Part shown: positions 42,601 through 55,153 of the stretch, piece after piece | How the letters are laid out: every line of letters begins with the position of its first letter | How positions within the stretch are numbered: the first letter of the stretch is position 1 | Source of the DNA: Progne subis subis | Taxonomy: Eukaryota > Chordata > Aves > Passeriformes > Hirundinidae | Direction of reading: 5' to 3' | Length of the DNA: 64,000 bases | Assembly: GCA_022316685.1 (NCBI GenBank) | Contig: JAKJHU010000024.1 | Span: forward strand, 2,674,501 to 2,738,500 | The notes under the pieces: model-generated | The model's database searches: none | Told to the model about the DNA's origin: nothing | The model's input: only the letters and a program-made list of their open reading frames with translations | Position numbers and translations under genes: made by a program

Positions 42601-43588
42601 ACGTGGAAGTTCAGGAGTCAGTGCAGCATCGTTTAGCATTGCTGCCCTGATGCCAAGGAACAGCCAGAGTAGACGCACCAAGGACGACCCAAATAACGTC
42701 TCCATAATATCCAGCTTTGATTAAGCTTTGAAAAACATCTGGAATACAAAACTTAGGTTCCTGCTGCCCTCCATTCACTGTACACATTTTAATCCCCATC
42801 CTTTTTAATCATGTTTTGCTTTCTGTTTAAAAACGAAAAACCAACAAAAAAAAAAAAGCTGTCTCACCCTGTCAAGACAGCCTTTTGCAACAACTGAGCC
42901 CGTGACCAGAACAACAGCTGACAGCAATGCCTGAAAGAGCCTAATGCTGTTACCACTTATCAACAGACTGATAAGATAATGCTCTGTGCCTGCCTTTCTC
43001 CAGAAGAAAGATTTCAAGTCAAAAGTCTGAACCAAAACCAGAAGCTGCATTTTCCTTGCTTTGTTCTGCATGAGGTCTGAACAAGAGCAGCTTCAAGTCA
43101 GGCCATTTCAGCTAACTTTGGGGAGAAGAGTGAAAAAGCAATTACCATCACCCAAATCAGGTAAATTAGTGTCAGTTAGATGTTTCCTTTTTGTAAGTTC
43201 TTCAGTTAACAACAAATAAAACGAGAAAAGTTAGCAAAACATAGTAACAAATGAACAAAAAATATATTGTGTATTTTATATTATATATTTTGTATTGTAT
43301 TTAATGGAATTAAATACATTTTATTTCACAATGCTTTCACTTTTTTTCTTCTTAATCTTTAACAACAGTCTAAGGAAGACTGGTCGTGGAAAAGGCCTGA
43401 AAGTTAATGGCAGACATCAGAAACATTGAACTACTTACCAGGAGTGCCAGCAACATCCTGAATTCCCGAGCCCATTTGTGCCATTAAACAATGCACTTTC
43501 ACCATTGTGCTGCTTCCTAGAGACACTCACTGCCCCTTCAGCATGGAACCTGGCGTTGTTATTTGGCACAGACCACCAAACAAAGTTC

Positions 43589-43975
43589 TACAGAATCACA
43601 TAATTATTGATGTTGGAAAGGACCTCTCGAGTTCATTTTACCCAAATGGCTCAAGCCAGGTCAGGCAGAGCAGTCTGTCCTGAATCATGTGCACTTGGGC
43701 TTCAGGCATCTCCACAGGCAGACATTCCATGACTTTTCTGGCAACTTACTCCTGTGTTTGACAATCCTCCCAGTAATTCTCTTGTGGAATTTCATGTGTT
43801 TAATTAGTGTCCATTGCTCTTACCCTGTCAGGGGGTAGTACTGCAGAGAGTCTGGCTCCCTCTTCTTCATTCTTTCCCCTTAGGTGTTTGCAGGCATTGA
43901 TGAGATCCTGCTGAGCCTGGTGTTATCCAGGCTGAACACTCGCAGCTCTGTCAGCCCCTCCTGTATCAAAGAGAA
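43589..43975 (-). mobile_element. CR1 LINE fragment, reverse orientation
   Basis: Read on the plus strand it begins with the inverted CR1 3' end (ACAGAATCACATAATTATTG, then TTGGAAAGGACCTCT). It continues through the typical inverted body: CATCTCCACAGGCAGACATT, GAGATCCTGCTGAGCCTGG, and CCAGGCTGAACACTCGCAGC. The right edge fades out near CCCCTCCTGTATCAAAGAG, so the end is approximate. Confidence 0.88.
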
Positions 43976-44478
43976 TCCAGGTGCTTATTCATCCCTGGGG
44001 CACTGCTAAGGCTCCTTTTTTGCCACAAGGGCACACTGCTGTTCTGGTATCAAATTGGTCACCAGCTTATTAAGTAAGCTTTATGAGTAAGTCTTCTCAT
44101 TTATAGAAAACAAGTTAAATATTTCTAGCCAATTATTAACATACTGTCTCACATACCTTTTTATTTTCATCTATTGAAGTCACTTCTCACTATCCACTAG
44201 ATCCTTTTACAGGGTGTCAGTGTAGTGTTTTCCTGAAATAGGTTTTAAAAACTTATAATATTGTATGTTAACTGCTGTTTCACTCTTTTAGTTTATACAC
44301 CTCTGAAATAACCTGTGCATACTCTAAGCTTTTATTTTCTTTCTTTTTTTTCCTTTTGATAAAACATATTCTCAGAGAAGGACATTCCCAATAAAAATAC
44401 CTGTTCCAGGTACTCACCCAGGCTGTGGCCTTACATGGGAATATCACTCATCATCATTAAGTAAACAAGCTTCTCTCC

Positions 44479-44507
44479 AAAAAAAAAAAAAAAAAAAAAA
44501 AAAAAAA
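44479..44507. repeat. Poly(A) tract, 29 A
   Basis: An uninterrupted A run about 500 bp to the right of the reverse-oriented CR1 copy. It is unrelated to that copy's 3' end, which is on the other side. Confidence 0.85.
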
Positions 44508-47500
44508 GCCATTTGTTTTTGTCCTTGGCTAAAAATAAATAAAACCATTATCTGATCATAGAGAACCAGTCCTATAGATAGGACTTCTTAGAAAAGGAAC
44601 AAATCTCCATTCGTTACCTTGACTGCACACAGAGTTTGCTCTGCTCCAGGCCTCTCCTCTACAAGAGGCAGCACAATTCAGACCAACGTTGCTGAAGCCT
44701 CGAGAAAGTCCTAAAGTAGCAGGTAGTGCCATTATTTAAGAATGACAGATGATTCTCTGTGGTTAAAGAGAATTGCTGAGCACTGCAATTCACAAGCCTC
44801 TGCTGAAGTTGGATAGAGCAACAGTGTCTCCCCACAGGAGACAGCCACATTTTCGTGCTTCCTGCAAAATGCTTTGCTTTTTTACACAGGCCACCAAGAA
44901 ATTCAAGCCTTGCTGGATTCCAACACAGTGCATTGCAAGCAATGTACTGCAAAAGTGAGTGTGAAATGAATGACAGGAAGATTTGTGATTTTTCTAGATT
45001 CAAAACTGTAAGTAGGTACAAGTAATAATTTTGAATGCCTTGCTGCTGTGTATCCCCAAACCAAACCTGGCTGTCAGCAAGGCCCTTAAGAAACCAGAAG
45101 GCCCTTTACTAGTCATATGGCCAGTCCAGCAGACTTTCCTTCCTTTCACAACTCCTTGCCACAAATTGTTCCTGCAGCAGTGTCTATAATGAGAAAGAAG
45201 CCAGTGTTATTTCTACATTTTGCAAACTGACAAGATACAACACATTTTCTAGTCTTTTGATTTTGTTCACTGATGGGAGAAGGGAGATCCTCTGTTTTAT
45301 TTGTGTCCTTTCTGGCGGAGAAATAATAAAAAAAAAACCAGCTCTGAGAAGCTTGTGTCAGCTTCATTGTTAAGACAAAGGTCACTGCATTCCTATTTAC
45401 AATGACCTACAACTGTACCCATTTAAAGAGTTCATTATGCTATATTAGAGGGACCTCTTTCTCAGAGATTTTAATTTAGCTTCATTGTGAGAAGAACAAA
45501 ACATGTAAGCATCAAAATATGGTGTTAAAAATTGTGAAAACTAATGATTTCAGCAGTCTTACTCCCTTTGCTATCCACTCTTAAGATGTGTGAAGTATGA
45601 TTTCCACAACCACATAAAACAAAATATGAAAATACTTTTACTCTAAAGTGTCTCTCAACTCCAAATTTAGTATCTCTGCACAAAAATTGCCATATCTCCA
45701 AAAATCCAAGTTCCAAGGACACGAAAAGAGTAATTAGCTTAGCTGTCAGGTCCCCAGACTAATATTAAATGACTGGAAAGAAGTTTTAATTAAGAATGAT
45801 CGTGAAGCAATTTTTTAAATCACCTACACATTTCATACAGGCTTAACTGTACACTAAGATTACCAAGTGTAACTGTCTGGTTATAAAGACTGATGGACCA
45901 AGTACATGAACATAATATAATCTGACCTACCTCTCACAGATTTCTTAAACTAAACAGGTTAAACAGTTTTAGTGTCACATCTCCATTGATCACTCCTGAA
46001 TAATCCCTAGGGTTATTCTACCCTCTGGCCAAACCTGAGCTGGCAGACTTTTGGCACAGATCTCTGCATTTCAGTTTCACTGAGTGAATCAATACCTGCA
46101 ATCGCAGGCCTTCCAAAACCCCTCGGTGCTGGAAGAAGCGCAGCTGGCTGCGCTGTCTCTGCCGCTCCCAGCCCCTGGCCTGAGCCCACATCCTCTCTGC
46201 CAAGACCCTGAGAGTGCCTTCTGGCCCTGGAGCCAGCGTGGGGCCAGGAGCTTCCACAAGTAAATGTGTTACCACCACCCTGACCGAATTCCAAGCAGAT
46301 AGCTAACACAACACGAATGCCCTCTGCAGCTGAAGAAGCTAATCCTCATTAGTCTCATTTTCCAGTATTACCAAGCGGCTTCCAAGAGAATGTACTTTTC
46401 ATTCTAGAGAGCATTTTCTTTAAGAGGTAAGAAGATCCACTGACATATTTTACCCACTAGAATCTCAAGCACTTGAGCAAAACATGTGAGATGTTTTATT
46501 ACACATCTATATATTTCCTCATTACTGGAAAGCAAATTAAAATGATTCTAAACCTTGTCACTCATCAAATTGCACATGGATTTCTTTGTTAATTCCACTC
46601 TACACGGGTCTCAGCCCAGTTTTATTTCCACTCATCTCAGAATATAATACCATCCGGAAACATTCCCACCTGTGAGGTATTGTTCCCCCCCTCCAGAAAA
46701 AAAGTATTCAGAATCTTTGAGCAGCCTGATCCATTCTCAATATAATTTCTGGCCATATGCCAGCACCCACACACATCATATCCCAGTCAAGACTCTGACC
46801 TGTCCAGTAGGAATGGAGTATATGCACACAGAGAAGGACACAGTGTAAGGAGAAATCTGGGATGAAAAAACAACCAGCCTTTTGTCCTCTGAGATGAAAA
46901 TCAAAATGAAATCTTTTCCCAACAGCATAAAGTAAAGGTTGCTACTGAACAAGACACAGGAATATTCTGAAGGGTAATAACCTAGTTTTAGACAAAGCAG
47001 GTTTTGGCATGAAAGGTGGCACATGAGCTACTACAGAACATCTCTCTGTACGTTGCAGATATCTGCTTTTTCAGATCCTGCATATTGACAACTACGTGCC
47101 TCATTAGCTCACAGAATGTTTTGCTAACTGCAGCACTAAATAAGAGACTATTTAAGATACATTTAGGTAAGACAGAGTGTATTAGAATAATAAAAAAATA
47201 TATAGCTAAATTAGTTATTAATTCTTCCTTCATTTTGCGTCTGGCTATACAATATTTTAGCAAATTTCAGGCCAGGTCACCAAGTACACAGACAGCTATC
47301 TAGTGTGGCATCATCCCATCACTTATGAAAACCTTGGGTTTAAGATTACCAGATCCATTATCCAGTTAATAAAATCAAAATATTGAAAAGGATCAATATG
47401 AAAATAAAGCAGTACATTATACACAAAAATTTACATTACTGTAAAGATTATGAAGCGTTTTAAGTTTAAAAAATGCCAGAACTGAATCTTCTGTTGATTC

Positions 47501-47779
47501 CTCAATTCACCCCATCTTGAATGTACAACAGACTGACGACACGATGACGGAGAATTTCTTCCAAGCAACACTGCCTTGGCTGTTTGAATGCACGTCGAGC
47601 AGGACTGGATCCACACTCAGAGCATGAAGCAGGACTCTGAGGGATGAGGCTGCACAAGAAACGTGTTTCAAACCACACAAATTGTAGTGTATGAGAGCAG
47701 TTCATTTGCTAAGCAGGGTATACATCCTGTGTTCCAAGCGATGTGCAATAATAAACCATTTTTTCCTAGGTGTCTGTAC

Positions 47780-47800
47780 AAAAAAAAAAAAAAAAAAAAA
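47780..47800. repeat. Poly(A) tract, 21 A
   Basis: An uninterrupted A run with no recognised source sequence. Confidence 0.85.
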
Positions 47801-50505
47801 TTGCACAAAACTCACTTAAGTACACTAAAAGTGAAGACTCCACATAGACGCAGCAAGAAAAGATGCCAGTCTGACAATACACAACACATTAGAAAAAAGA
47901 TTGCCACATGGGCTAACATACCAAATGATTGAAATAGCCTGATGTATTGTCCTTGGAGGGATCATCTTTGGAGATAAGGCTGCCAAACTTTCACATTTCT
48001 GAACAGAAAAACATTTTTCAAAAACTTTTCAGGTTTCAAAAACAGTGATTCAACAACGGACATCCATCAACACAGTCTAAAGTCCTAGCTGGTGGAGGAT
48101 GATTCTGATTTGGTTTTGAAGAAACATGGGATGAAAACACCAGTGGAACAAGAAAGTTTTCTTCCTTAATCTAATTTTAGGAAATACGTGGGCAATTTTT
48201 GCAGAAGTTTCCCAGTGAAAAATAGTGCACAGAGCATGACACAGACAGACTGGAAAATTACAGCTCAAATGTTTAAAGCTGTTAGTCAGCAGGGGCTGCA
48301 AACAGGATCTTTGATTTTAAAGCGACCTGATTCTATTCAACCACTAGAGCATCGAGCTGGTAACCTACACATTCTCACATGTGTCTTCCCGGCTGTTACA
48401 AACATTTCCACAGCCACAACAGCAGCCTCACACGAACAAGACTGATTTCTAGTCGGTGGGGAAAAAAACAGAAGCATCATTCAGACAAGTACACTGTTAT
48501 CAAGCATATAATGCTGGGGGTGAGGGGAAGACCAAACAACTGCAACAACAACAAACTACTAACAGAATGCATTGAATTATTCCAGTAGCTTCTCAAGGTC
48601 TCCATGAGGCATCAAGCTGCTTTTGTTTATCAGTAGTCCATACACCTGTAATTGCATACCTTTCACACCATTCTGGTTTTGCTTTTCATTCTCCTTTCAT
48701 TTCAGTTTCTTACTCTAGTATTTCTCCCACAAGTCTGTGTCCATTTGAAGTAACTCAGGAACTACAACAAATTTTAGTTAGCTTTTCTAGATCATATGCA
48801 GGCAATTGAGACATGCACTTTCAGTTACTTGAGACACAGAAATGCAGCCACAGTTCAAGGTATCATAATGCACTAGGTTCCAAGGTGATGATGTTATGTG
48901 AACTACTCTAAGAGAAGTGTAACAGTTTATTCACCATTTTCCATCATTACATCTATGAATTCTTCTTGACAGTCCTGTTAGTGGCAGGAACCAGGCTATC
49001 GCTCCCCTCCCAAACTCCTTTAAAAACAAGAACAAACTAAACCTTGAAATAAAGTGGAAAAGAGTTCAGGAGCCATTTTGCTTTCCCTTTTCCATCTCTC
49101 GTTGACACATCCCTAAATAAAGTTCATGTGGGTTAACTGCTACTTACTATGTAGTTTTTGAATATGTACCAGGTAAAGCCATGGCCTGATTTCCATGCAA
49201 TTTTAATATACCCCTACCTTCATTAAAATAAAATTTGAACTCCATATTGAAGCAGAAAAAGGTTTCGTTCTGCTCTATTTAGAAACATGTTTGAATGACT
49301 AAGCTATGCAAAGAACTTATAAAATCCCACTACATTTCCCATCATACTTGTAGTGATTCCTTGCAATGTTCTGAATATCAGACATTGAGCATATTCCCTA
49401 TTTACTTTTTATAAGGTTTTTGTGCTTGTTTTTCAACATGCTAAGGATTTTTCTCATCCATGTCATTGCCTTGATTCAAATTCACATGCAAAGTTGAAGA
49501 AAAATACAGAAAAGGTAAATCCACAACCTATCTTCAGATTACCTAAAATGCCTTTAAAATATTTTGCAACACTACTACTTTTACAGGACTTTCATTATAA
49601 TGCAGGAATTAACAGGAGGGTGAGGGGGAAATTACAACCAAATAAGACCCCCAAGAAGCAGAGAGAGGATTTTCTACAACCTTACCTTGAATTAAATTAC
49701 TATATTATATATTTGTCATTCTCAACTTCCAGCAATTATGAAAAGCCTTTGTAGTTAACAATATGCAATTTAGGTATTTTAGCTAAAATCACAGATTTGA
49801 AAAGATGAGGCTGTATAAACATTTTAACTTCAGGAGATTTGTTCAGTTTTGCTAAGCTAAAGGTATGAATTAGACCCCTGGTTTCTAAAATAGCACATTT
49901 TGATTATTTGACTCAAAAGGACACTGAAGAAAACAAACTGAAAACCTTCCGGTAAGTTATATGATTCCTTCTCAAAATTTAATCTCCTAATGGTGCTTTA
50001 ATGAGTCCTCAAAAGCATGATTGGATAATAGAAGTGATGCCTTTATGATTCTGTGAATAATGGGTTTTATTAAGTTAAAGCAAACAGCCAGAACAATACA
50101 TATGCAACTTCTACTACACACAATATAAAGAATGTAAATTGTAACCTCTGCAAAACGAAAGAAAAGGTACTAAAAAAGCCAACACAGTGGTTATGGACTA
50201 TTCCATCCCTGATAACAGGCTGGGTTCTGTGTTTGATTATTTAAACTGAAATAGCGTGAAATACAGACTCAAGTATAAATAAAAAGTTAATGGAGTTACA
50301 CAGATACTATGAGAACAAACTCTAGATTAGTGAAGGTAAAAAAAAAAAAAAGTTTACTAGCAAAAGAGATCACGAATGGGCTCAGGTTTCTGTTCATAGT
50401 GGTGAGGGACAACAGGAGAAATTACCCAGGATTTTTGTAACAATTTCTTTAATAATACACCACTTTCATAACAGAAGTGTTTTACACTTGCACAATGTTA
50501 ATAAC

Positions 50506-50511
50506 TTTATT
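50506..50511 (-). terminator. Poly(A) signal AATAAA, likely ZNF281 3' end
   Basis: TTTATT on the plus strand reads AATAAA on the minus strand. It is followed within about 50 nt by a GT-rich stretch (GTGGTGTA) suited to CstF binding, so cleavage is expected near 50485-50495. A second AATAAA at 50066-50071 is the alternative distal site. Confidence 0.55.
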
Positions 50512-51233
50512 ATACATGGAAGCCTGTAATAGGCTGATTACACAATAAGACTGCAAACAACCACTGGTACCTTCCTGACAACAGAAAAGTACATAAGACT
50601 GAAACATCACCAAGAGTACATAAAAAACCATCATCATAAACATCACCAAAATTACATTAAAAAACTAATCAAAAATTCATTTGCAAAAAGTGGTTTAGAG
50701 CAGTGCCACTGCGTTTCAGCAGCTTTGAATGGCCACCAGTATTTCTAGCAGGTTTCCATGGCTCCACAGGCATTAATCAGGATTCACATATAATAAATAA
50801 TGTACCACAAAATATACATAAAGTAAGGCAATAATTCCAAAGAAAAGTTCTGTTGATATTAACAAGCCACTCAAGTTCTACTTTTGTAGTTGATGCCATC
50901 AGCAGAATCCTTTGATGGAATTGCAGCCTTCGGCCCTAAAAGCCTGCCATGATGAACTGCTGCAAGCCCCTCTCTCCATAAAGAGCTCCAGTGACACCAC
51001 TGGGACACTGCTGGGCACAGGGGTCTGTGGTAGCTGATCCTGATGCAGGATAGGGGCCTCACTATGTACAATTGGGAGTAGATTATTTCTTATCGCACAT
51101 GGAAACCTCGACATAGTTCTAGAACAGGTGGGTGTTCATTGTTCACCATCTGATGTCATAAGACATCAGAAAGCACATCACAAGATATGCACTTTCTGGA
51201 ATGTAAATCTTTTGAAATGCTAGCTATTACGTT

Positions 51234-51310
51234 GGGGTGAGAGAGTGAGTAGGGGAAAAGGGAAAGAAGAGAAAGGGAAGGGGTTGGGGAAGGGGAGGCT
51301 GGGGGGCAGG
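51234..51310. repeat. Homopurine (G/A) tract within the ZNF281 3'UTR region
   Basis: The plus strand is almost purely G and A for about 75 bp, for example GGGGAAAAGGGAAAGAAGAG. The ZNF281 transcript would therefore carry a long polypyrimidine tract. Confidence 0.8.
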
Positions 51311-52208
51311 TAGACAACCAAGATCAAGTCCAGAGGAATAAGGAACACAATAAAATAGAGGAAACCCTTTACACTAAAAGAACATGAAAAGGGGAAGAGC
51401 GAGAGATGGACTTTTTTGAACCGTGTGTAACAAGTAACGTTCCCAAAACCCTATCTGGATTAGGACTGTAGTTTCAAGTCGGGGTTCTAATGACATGAAC
51501 CAGCTGCACACATTTTGTTCTCACGGTTTGTGTCAACAGAATCTCTTTACGGAATTACAGTCTTACCCAGAAGTTCTGGGGACATTACTGTTCAGATTAA
51601 AGCTACCGTGCTGGGCTCATCGTGCAGACCCGAGAACATTTGCCTGGAATGAGCGTCACCTGGAAGAACAGGAGTACTTTAAGAACAACAAGATTTAGGT
51701 AGCAAAATTCTTTCAGATCAGCTGACGTAAGAGACAGCAATTTGAAATGTCAAAGATCCCTTCCTCAAAAAGCTGAGATATATGTGTCATCATCTGTAAT
51801 CTGGAAGTTCCAATACACTAGCGGTGCATAGAATTCCCATGCTTCATTACACTTTCCTGAGAGTAAAGCAATTAGAATAAACTTTAGTCCTAGGAACAAA
51901 GTTAATTTTTTGCATTTTAAACTCTTGGGCTATTCCCTGACAATCTACATAATGTAAATTTGATTGCTACACATTTGTCACTTGAACAAAAACGCTATTT
52001 TAAAAACTATTGATTTTTGATTAAAAACCATAATAAACAGAGCTAAAAAAAATCACACTAACCAAATAAACTAAATATGAAAAGTTGCATTGAAAGGGCA
52101 TGTTACATTATTCTTAATAGGATCGTGTAGAAACATTCCAATGGCAGTGTTGTCAAAGTAAAACAAATTACATTAAGAAGACCCCACAGCCTGGTCACAG
52201 TCAGGACC

Positions 52209-54827
52209 TTACCTGTAACTCTGGCTGGTTGGGGTTTTTACTCGTGTACTACATGGCTCACTCACATCAGACATCATATTTGTATACCCTGAGAAATCTG
52301 ACACTGAAGTCCTTACTCTATGGTCCACTTCTCCATTAGAGTTAGCGACAAAAGTCATTGGCACCCTGCTGCCCGACTTGAACTGAGAACCAAACGCTTG
52401 TGCAAAGTTCTCGATCTGGTAGGTTGCTCTAGGCTCTATGTCCTTCTGAGGATCTAGCTGGCTGGTTAACTCCTGAGATGGGATCTGAAAACTCGTTGAG
52501 GATTCTAAGTTTTTCTGTTCCTTCTGGCCAGTCAGTTTCTGAGATGTCGACTGGTAGTTCGATGAAGTCTCTAAGTTTTTCTGTGGATCGATGAGATCAT
52601 CCAGCTCTTGAGAAGGAGTCAACTGTTGATGCGAAGCCTCCAAAGCAGACAAATAAAAGCCTGGCTGAGAGCCAAGCAGCATCCCAAATGGAGGTTTTGG
52701 CAACGCAGTTGGCAATACTGAGGTAACAGATTGGCTGAAGCCACACTCAAGTGGAGATGTAGTGTATATCTGTTTGTCTGGAAACAGAGTGTGGTTATGG
52801 AGAGTTGAAGACAAGCTAACAAACTGGAAACTGGGTCCAAAAGCAAAACCAGTGCTGTTGCTTGTTCTTTCAAAGGCTTGTTGGAGGTATTTTGAGTATT
52901 CTTGCAACATGCTTGCCTTATCATTTGAAACTGTTTGAGAGTTAGGGCTCAAGTTTTCTTCCTGAACCATGTCTGAATGTTCTCCTGAGGTGTGCAAGTC
53001 CACGCGCTGTTCAGTTATACTGAAAGGATCTTCTTTCTGGCCTTCCGATTTGTGAGAGTACTGGTCCAAAAGGCTCTGTAAGACTTCATCGGGAATACCA
53101 GACTTGTCGTGGCAAGACTTTATTTCATTATTTAAAGACGCTGAATCAATAAGAGATAAAGGAGCTTCGTTATCCATAACGCTCACACCTGGAGACTGGA
53201 TGACGGACTGCTGGGAAGTCATGTGTCCAACATTAAGTGAAAAGGCACTGTTACTGCTTGCAGTTTGTAAGTATCTTCTTTTCTTTGAAAACTGCATGGC
53301 ATCATCATAATTGCTACTTATTTGACCCGGTTTACCACCTGTACTTTGGAGAAGGCCAATAGTTTCTACACCGGTATTGGCTACTAGGCCCAGAGAGCCA
53401 CTCTGTTTCCCAGACAGTGGTTTTTGCCCCAGAATATCTGGCAGCGGTGATACAAAATTAAGGTAATTTTTGTCTGCTTGTTTTCTGCTCGTTTTTTTCA
53501 AGACCAATTTTGGCACCTTTTTCTGAAGCTCTTCGACGCCTGTGCCAACTAGACCACCACTGGAAGACACAATAGGAATATCAACTGCATAACTCGGCAT
53601 GGCCACATTACTTGTAACTTGAGATTCGGCTATTTTGCCACTACACTTGTTTCCTTTGTTTTCGGTGGATGTATTTTTTGTTTTACTTTTTCTCCTTGAG
53701 GAACTTGTATTTCCCTGAGACAACGCAGCCAAGCTACCCATGCTATTTGATGATCCGGGCTCCATTCCAGCCCCTGCTTTACCTATGGCTTCACCACATG
53801 TTCTTCTGTGCTTTAATAGTCTATCAGTCCTTGAAAAATACTGCTGACAAGTGTCACATTTGTATGGCTTTTCTCCACTATGCGTCCTCTTGTGTCTTTC
53901 CATGTGGTACTTCTGGATGAACTTCATACTACACTGGTCACACCCAAAAGGCTTCTCCCTGCTGTGGATCTTCTCGTGTCTCTGCAGCAAGTACTTCTGG
54001 ATGAAGCCCATGCTGCACTGGCTGCACTGGAAAGGCCTCTCCCCGGTGTGGATGAGCACATGCCTGCGCAAGTGATAGGAGCTCCTGAAGGCAGCACTGC
54101 AGTGTTCGCAGACGTGAGGTTTCTGGCTGGGGGACGCGACGGCATCTTCCCCATCTCCCACCAGGGGGGGTTTGGACGAAGCGCTTGGCTTCCGCTTGGC
54201 TTTGATTCCCTGAGTTTCTGGCTTTGGCCTCTTCGCCTTCTTGACCTGGGCGTCGTGCTTTGGCTCACCCGCGCTCCCCGGAGCGCCCTCGCCTCTGCCG
54301 GTCAGCAGCAGGTCTCGGTGGGGATGCTGGTGCAGGTGGTGAAGAAGGCTGAGGTCCTGGATCACGCTCTGGCCGGTTCCTTCTCCGCCGCCCAGGCCGG
54401 GGGGTCTCTCCTCCGCCGCTCCCCCGAAAAGCCCCCCGTAGTGGTGATGGTGCTGCGGCTGCTGCTCCTCCTCCTGCTCGCTGGGCTTCTCTTGCTTGAT
54501 GCTCACCAGGGACTGCAAAAAGCCCCAGGGGCTCCTCTGCGAGGAGGACGCGGAGGGGAAAGCCCCCGCCGGCTCCTTCTTGAAAGTCACGTCCTGCGGG
54601 GGCGGAGGCGCCGGGGGCTCGCCCGCCGCCGTGGAGGAAGCGGCGGCGGCGGCCGGAGGTAACACGCACTGCGGGGGGTGCTGGGCCGCCGCGGGGGGCG
54701 CGGCCGCCCGGGCGAAGCTGGTGACCGGGGGCAGGCGGTGGTTGAACATCACCATGCCGGGGGGAAACGTCGGCTCCATGGCCGCCGCCCTCTTGCCGCC
54801 GCCGAGGAAGCCGCTGCCGAGTTTCAT
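52209..54827 (-). CDS. ZNF281: Zinc finger protein 281 (ZBP-99), complete coding region in one exon
   Basis: Nuclear C2H2 transcription factor of 872 residues; the human protein is about 895. In mammals it binds G/C-rich boxes, works with pluripotency factors, recruits the NuRD repressor complex, and takes part in EMT and DNA-damage responses. Seen here: an Ala/Pro-rich N-terminus (residues 40-78), two sumoylation-type motifs (FKKE at 82-85, IKQE at 110-113), a His cluster (126-129), and a basic stretch (195-213). Four tandem zinc fingers follow: C240/C243/H256/H260, C268/C271/H284/H288, C296/C299/H312/H316, and C324/C327/H340/C344. The last finger is C2HC, as in ZNF281/ZNF148. The long Ser/Gln-rich C-terminus ends in SQSYR, as in mammals. 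The start was set at the ATG giving MKLGSGF, which matches the mammalian N-terminus. The frame stays open further upstream but has no ATG there, only a GTG at 55010. No frameshift or missing zinc ligand is visible. Confidence 0.97.
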   Translation of the reverse strand: MKLGSGFLGGGKRAAAMEPTFPPGMVMFNHRLPPVTSFARAAAPPAAAQHPPQCVLPPAAAAASSTAAGEPPAPPPPQDVTFKKEPAGAFPSASSSQRSPWGFLQSLVSIKQEKPSEQEEEQQPQHHHHYGGLFGGAAEERPPGLGGGEGTGQSVIQDLSLLHHLHQHPHRDLLLTGRGEGAPGSAGEPKHDAQVKKAKRPKPETQGIKAKRKPSASSKPPLVGDGEDAVASPSQKPHVCEHCSAAFRSSYHLRRHVLIHTGERPFQCSQCSMGFIQKYLLQRHEKIHSREKPFGCDQCSMKFIQKYHMERHKRTHSGEKPYKCDTCQQYFSRTDRLLKHRRTCGEAIGKAGAGMEPGSSNSMGSLAALSQGNTSSSRRKSKTKNTSTENKGNKCSGKIAESQVTSNVAMPSYAVDIPIVSSSGGLVGTGVEELQKKVPKLVLKKTSRKQADKNYLNFVSPLPDILGQKPLSGKQSGSLGLVANTGVETIGLLQSTGGKPGQISSNYDDAMQFSKKRRYLQTASSNSAFSLNVGHMTSQQSVIQSPGVSVMDNEAPLSLIDSASLNNEIKSCHDKSGIPDEVLQSLLDQYSHKSEGQKEDPFSITEQRVDLHTSGEHSDMVQEENLSPNSQTVSNDKASMLQEYSKYLQQAFERTSNSTGFAFGPSFQFVSLSSTLHNHTLFPDKQIYTTSPLECGFSQSVTSVLPTALPKPPFGMLLGSQPGFYLSALEASHQQLTPSQELDDLIDPQKNLETSSNYQSTSQKLTGQKEQKNLESSTSFQIPSQELTSQLDPQKDIEPRATYQIENFAQAFGSQFKSGSRVPMTFVANSNGEVDHRVRTSVSDFSGYTNMMSDVSEPCSTRVKTPTSQSYR

Positions 54828-55090
54828 CCCCCGGGAAGGCGGGCCGGAGAGGAGGCGCGGCCCAGAGGGGCTGCGGGACCCGCCGCCCGCCCGCCCGCCG
54901 GCCGGACCGCGCCGGCTCAGCGGGCGGCTCCCTCGGCGGCGCGGCGGCCGCCGCCCGGGCGCATCGCCGCCTCCCGCCCCGCGCCCGCGGCGGCCCCGGC
55001 CCGGCTGCACTTACGGCTCCCGCCGCCGCCGCCAGTTACAAATATCGCCGCGTCCGCTCCACAATGGAATTAGCAGCGCCCGCCCCGCCG
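54828..55090 (-). other. ZNF281: ZNF281 5' leader: candidate noncoding exon 1, short intron and start of exon 2
   Basis: On the minus strand a donor reading GCC|GTAAGT places the last exon-1 base at 55015. A plausible acceptor (TCCCGCAG) ends at 54871. This gives a GC-rich intron of about 144 bp (54871-55014) and leaves 43 bp of leader before the ATG at 54827. The donor has a non-consensus C at -1 but otherwise matches well. A two-exon layout with the whole coding region in exon 2 agrees with what is known of the mammalian gene. The transcription start itself cannot be fixed from sequence, so the 55090 limit is approximate. Confidence 0.45.
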
Positions 55091-55153
55091 CACATGCGCG
55101 CCGCGCGGCACGCTGGGAGCCTCGGCCGCCCGGACCGCGGGCGCGCAGGCGCC

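Larger units (their letters stand above)
33191..50489. other. Gene desert between the second CpG island and the ZNF281 3' end
   Basis: No gene is supported. It has one clear and one doubtful CR1 fragment (43.6 and 38.4 kb), poly(A) tracts at 44.5 and 47.8 kb, and an unidentified GC-rich patch near 46.1-46.3 kb. Confidence 0.65.
50490..52208 (-). other. ZNF281: Probable ZNF281 3' untranslated region
   Basis: About 1.7 kb of non-coding sequence lies between the ZNF281 stop codon and the first convincing poly(A) site on that strand. That length suits a gene with a long 3'UTR. It includes a homopurine/homopyrimidine tract (51234-51310) and no competing ORF. The exact end is inferred from the poly(A) signal at 50506-50511. 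Another AATAAA on this strand at 50066-50071 could serve a longer form. Confidence 0.6.

Noticed and set aside
53880..54662. 260-codon plus-strand open frame antisense to ZNF281
   Set aside because: It is a shadow of the conserved zinc-finger exon on the other strand; GC-rich codon composition keeps the antisense frame open and no domain is seen.
54828..55010. 61-residue N-terminal extension of ZNF281
   Set aside because: It begins with GTG, is pure CpG-island Arg/Gly/Pro translation, spans the candidate leader intron, and is absent from the mammalian protein, which starts at the equivalent of MKLGSGF.
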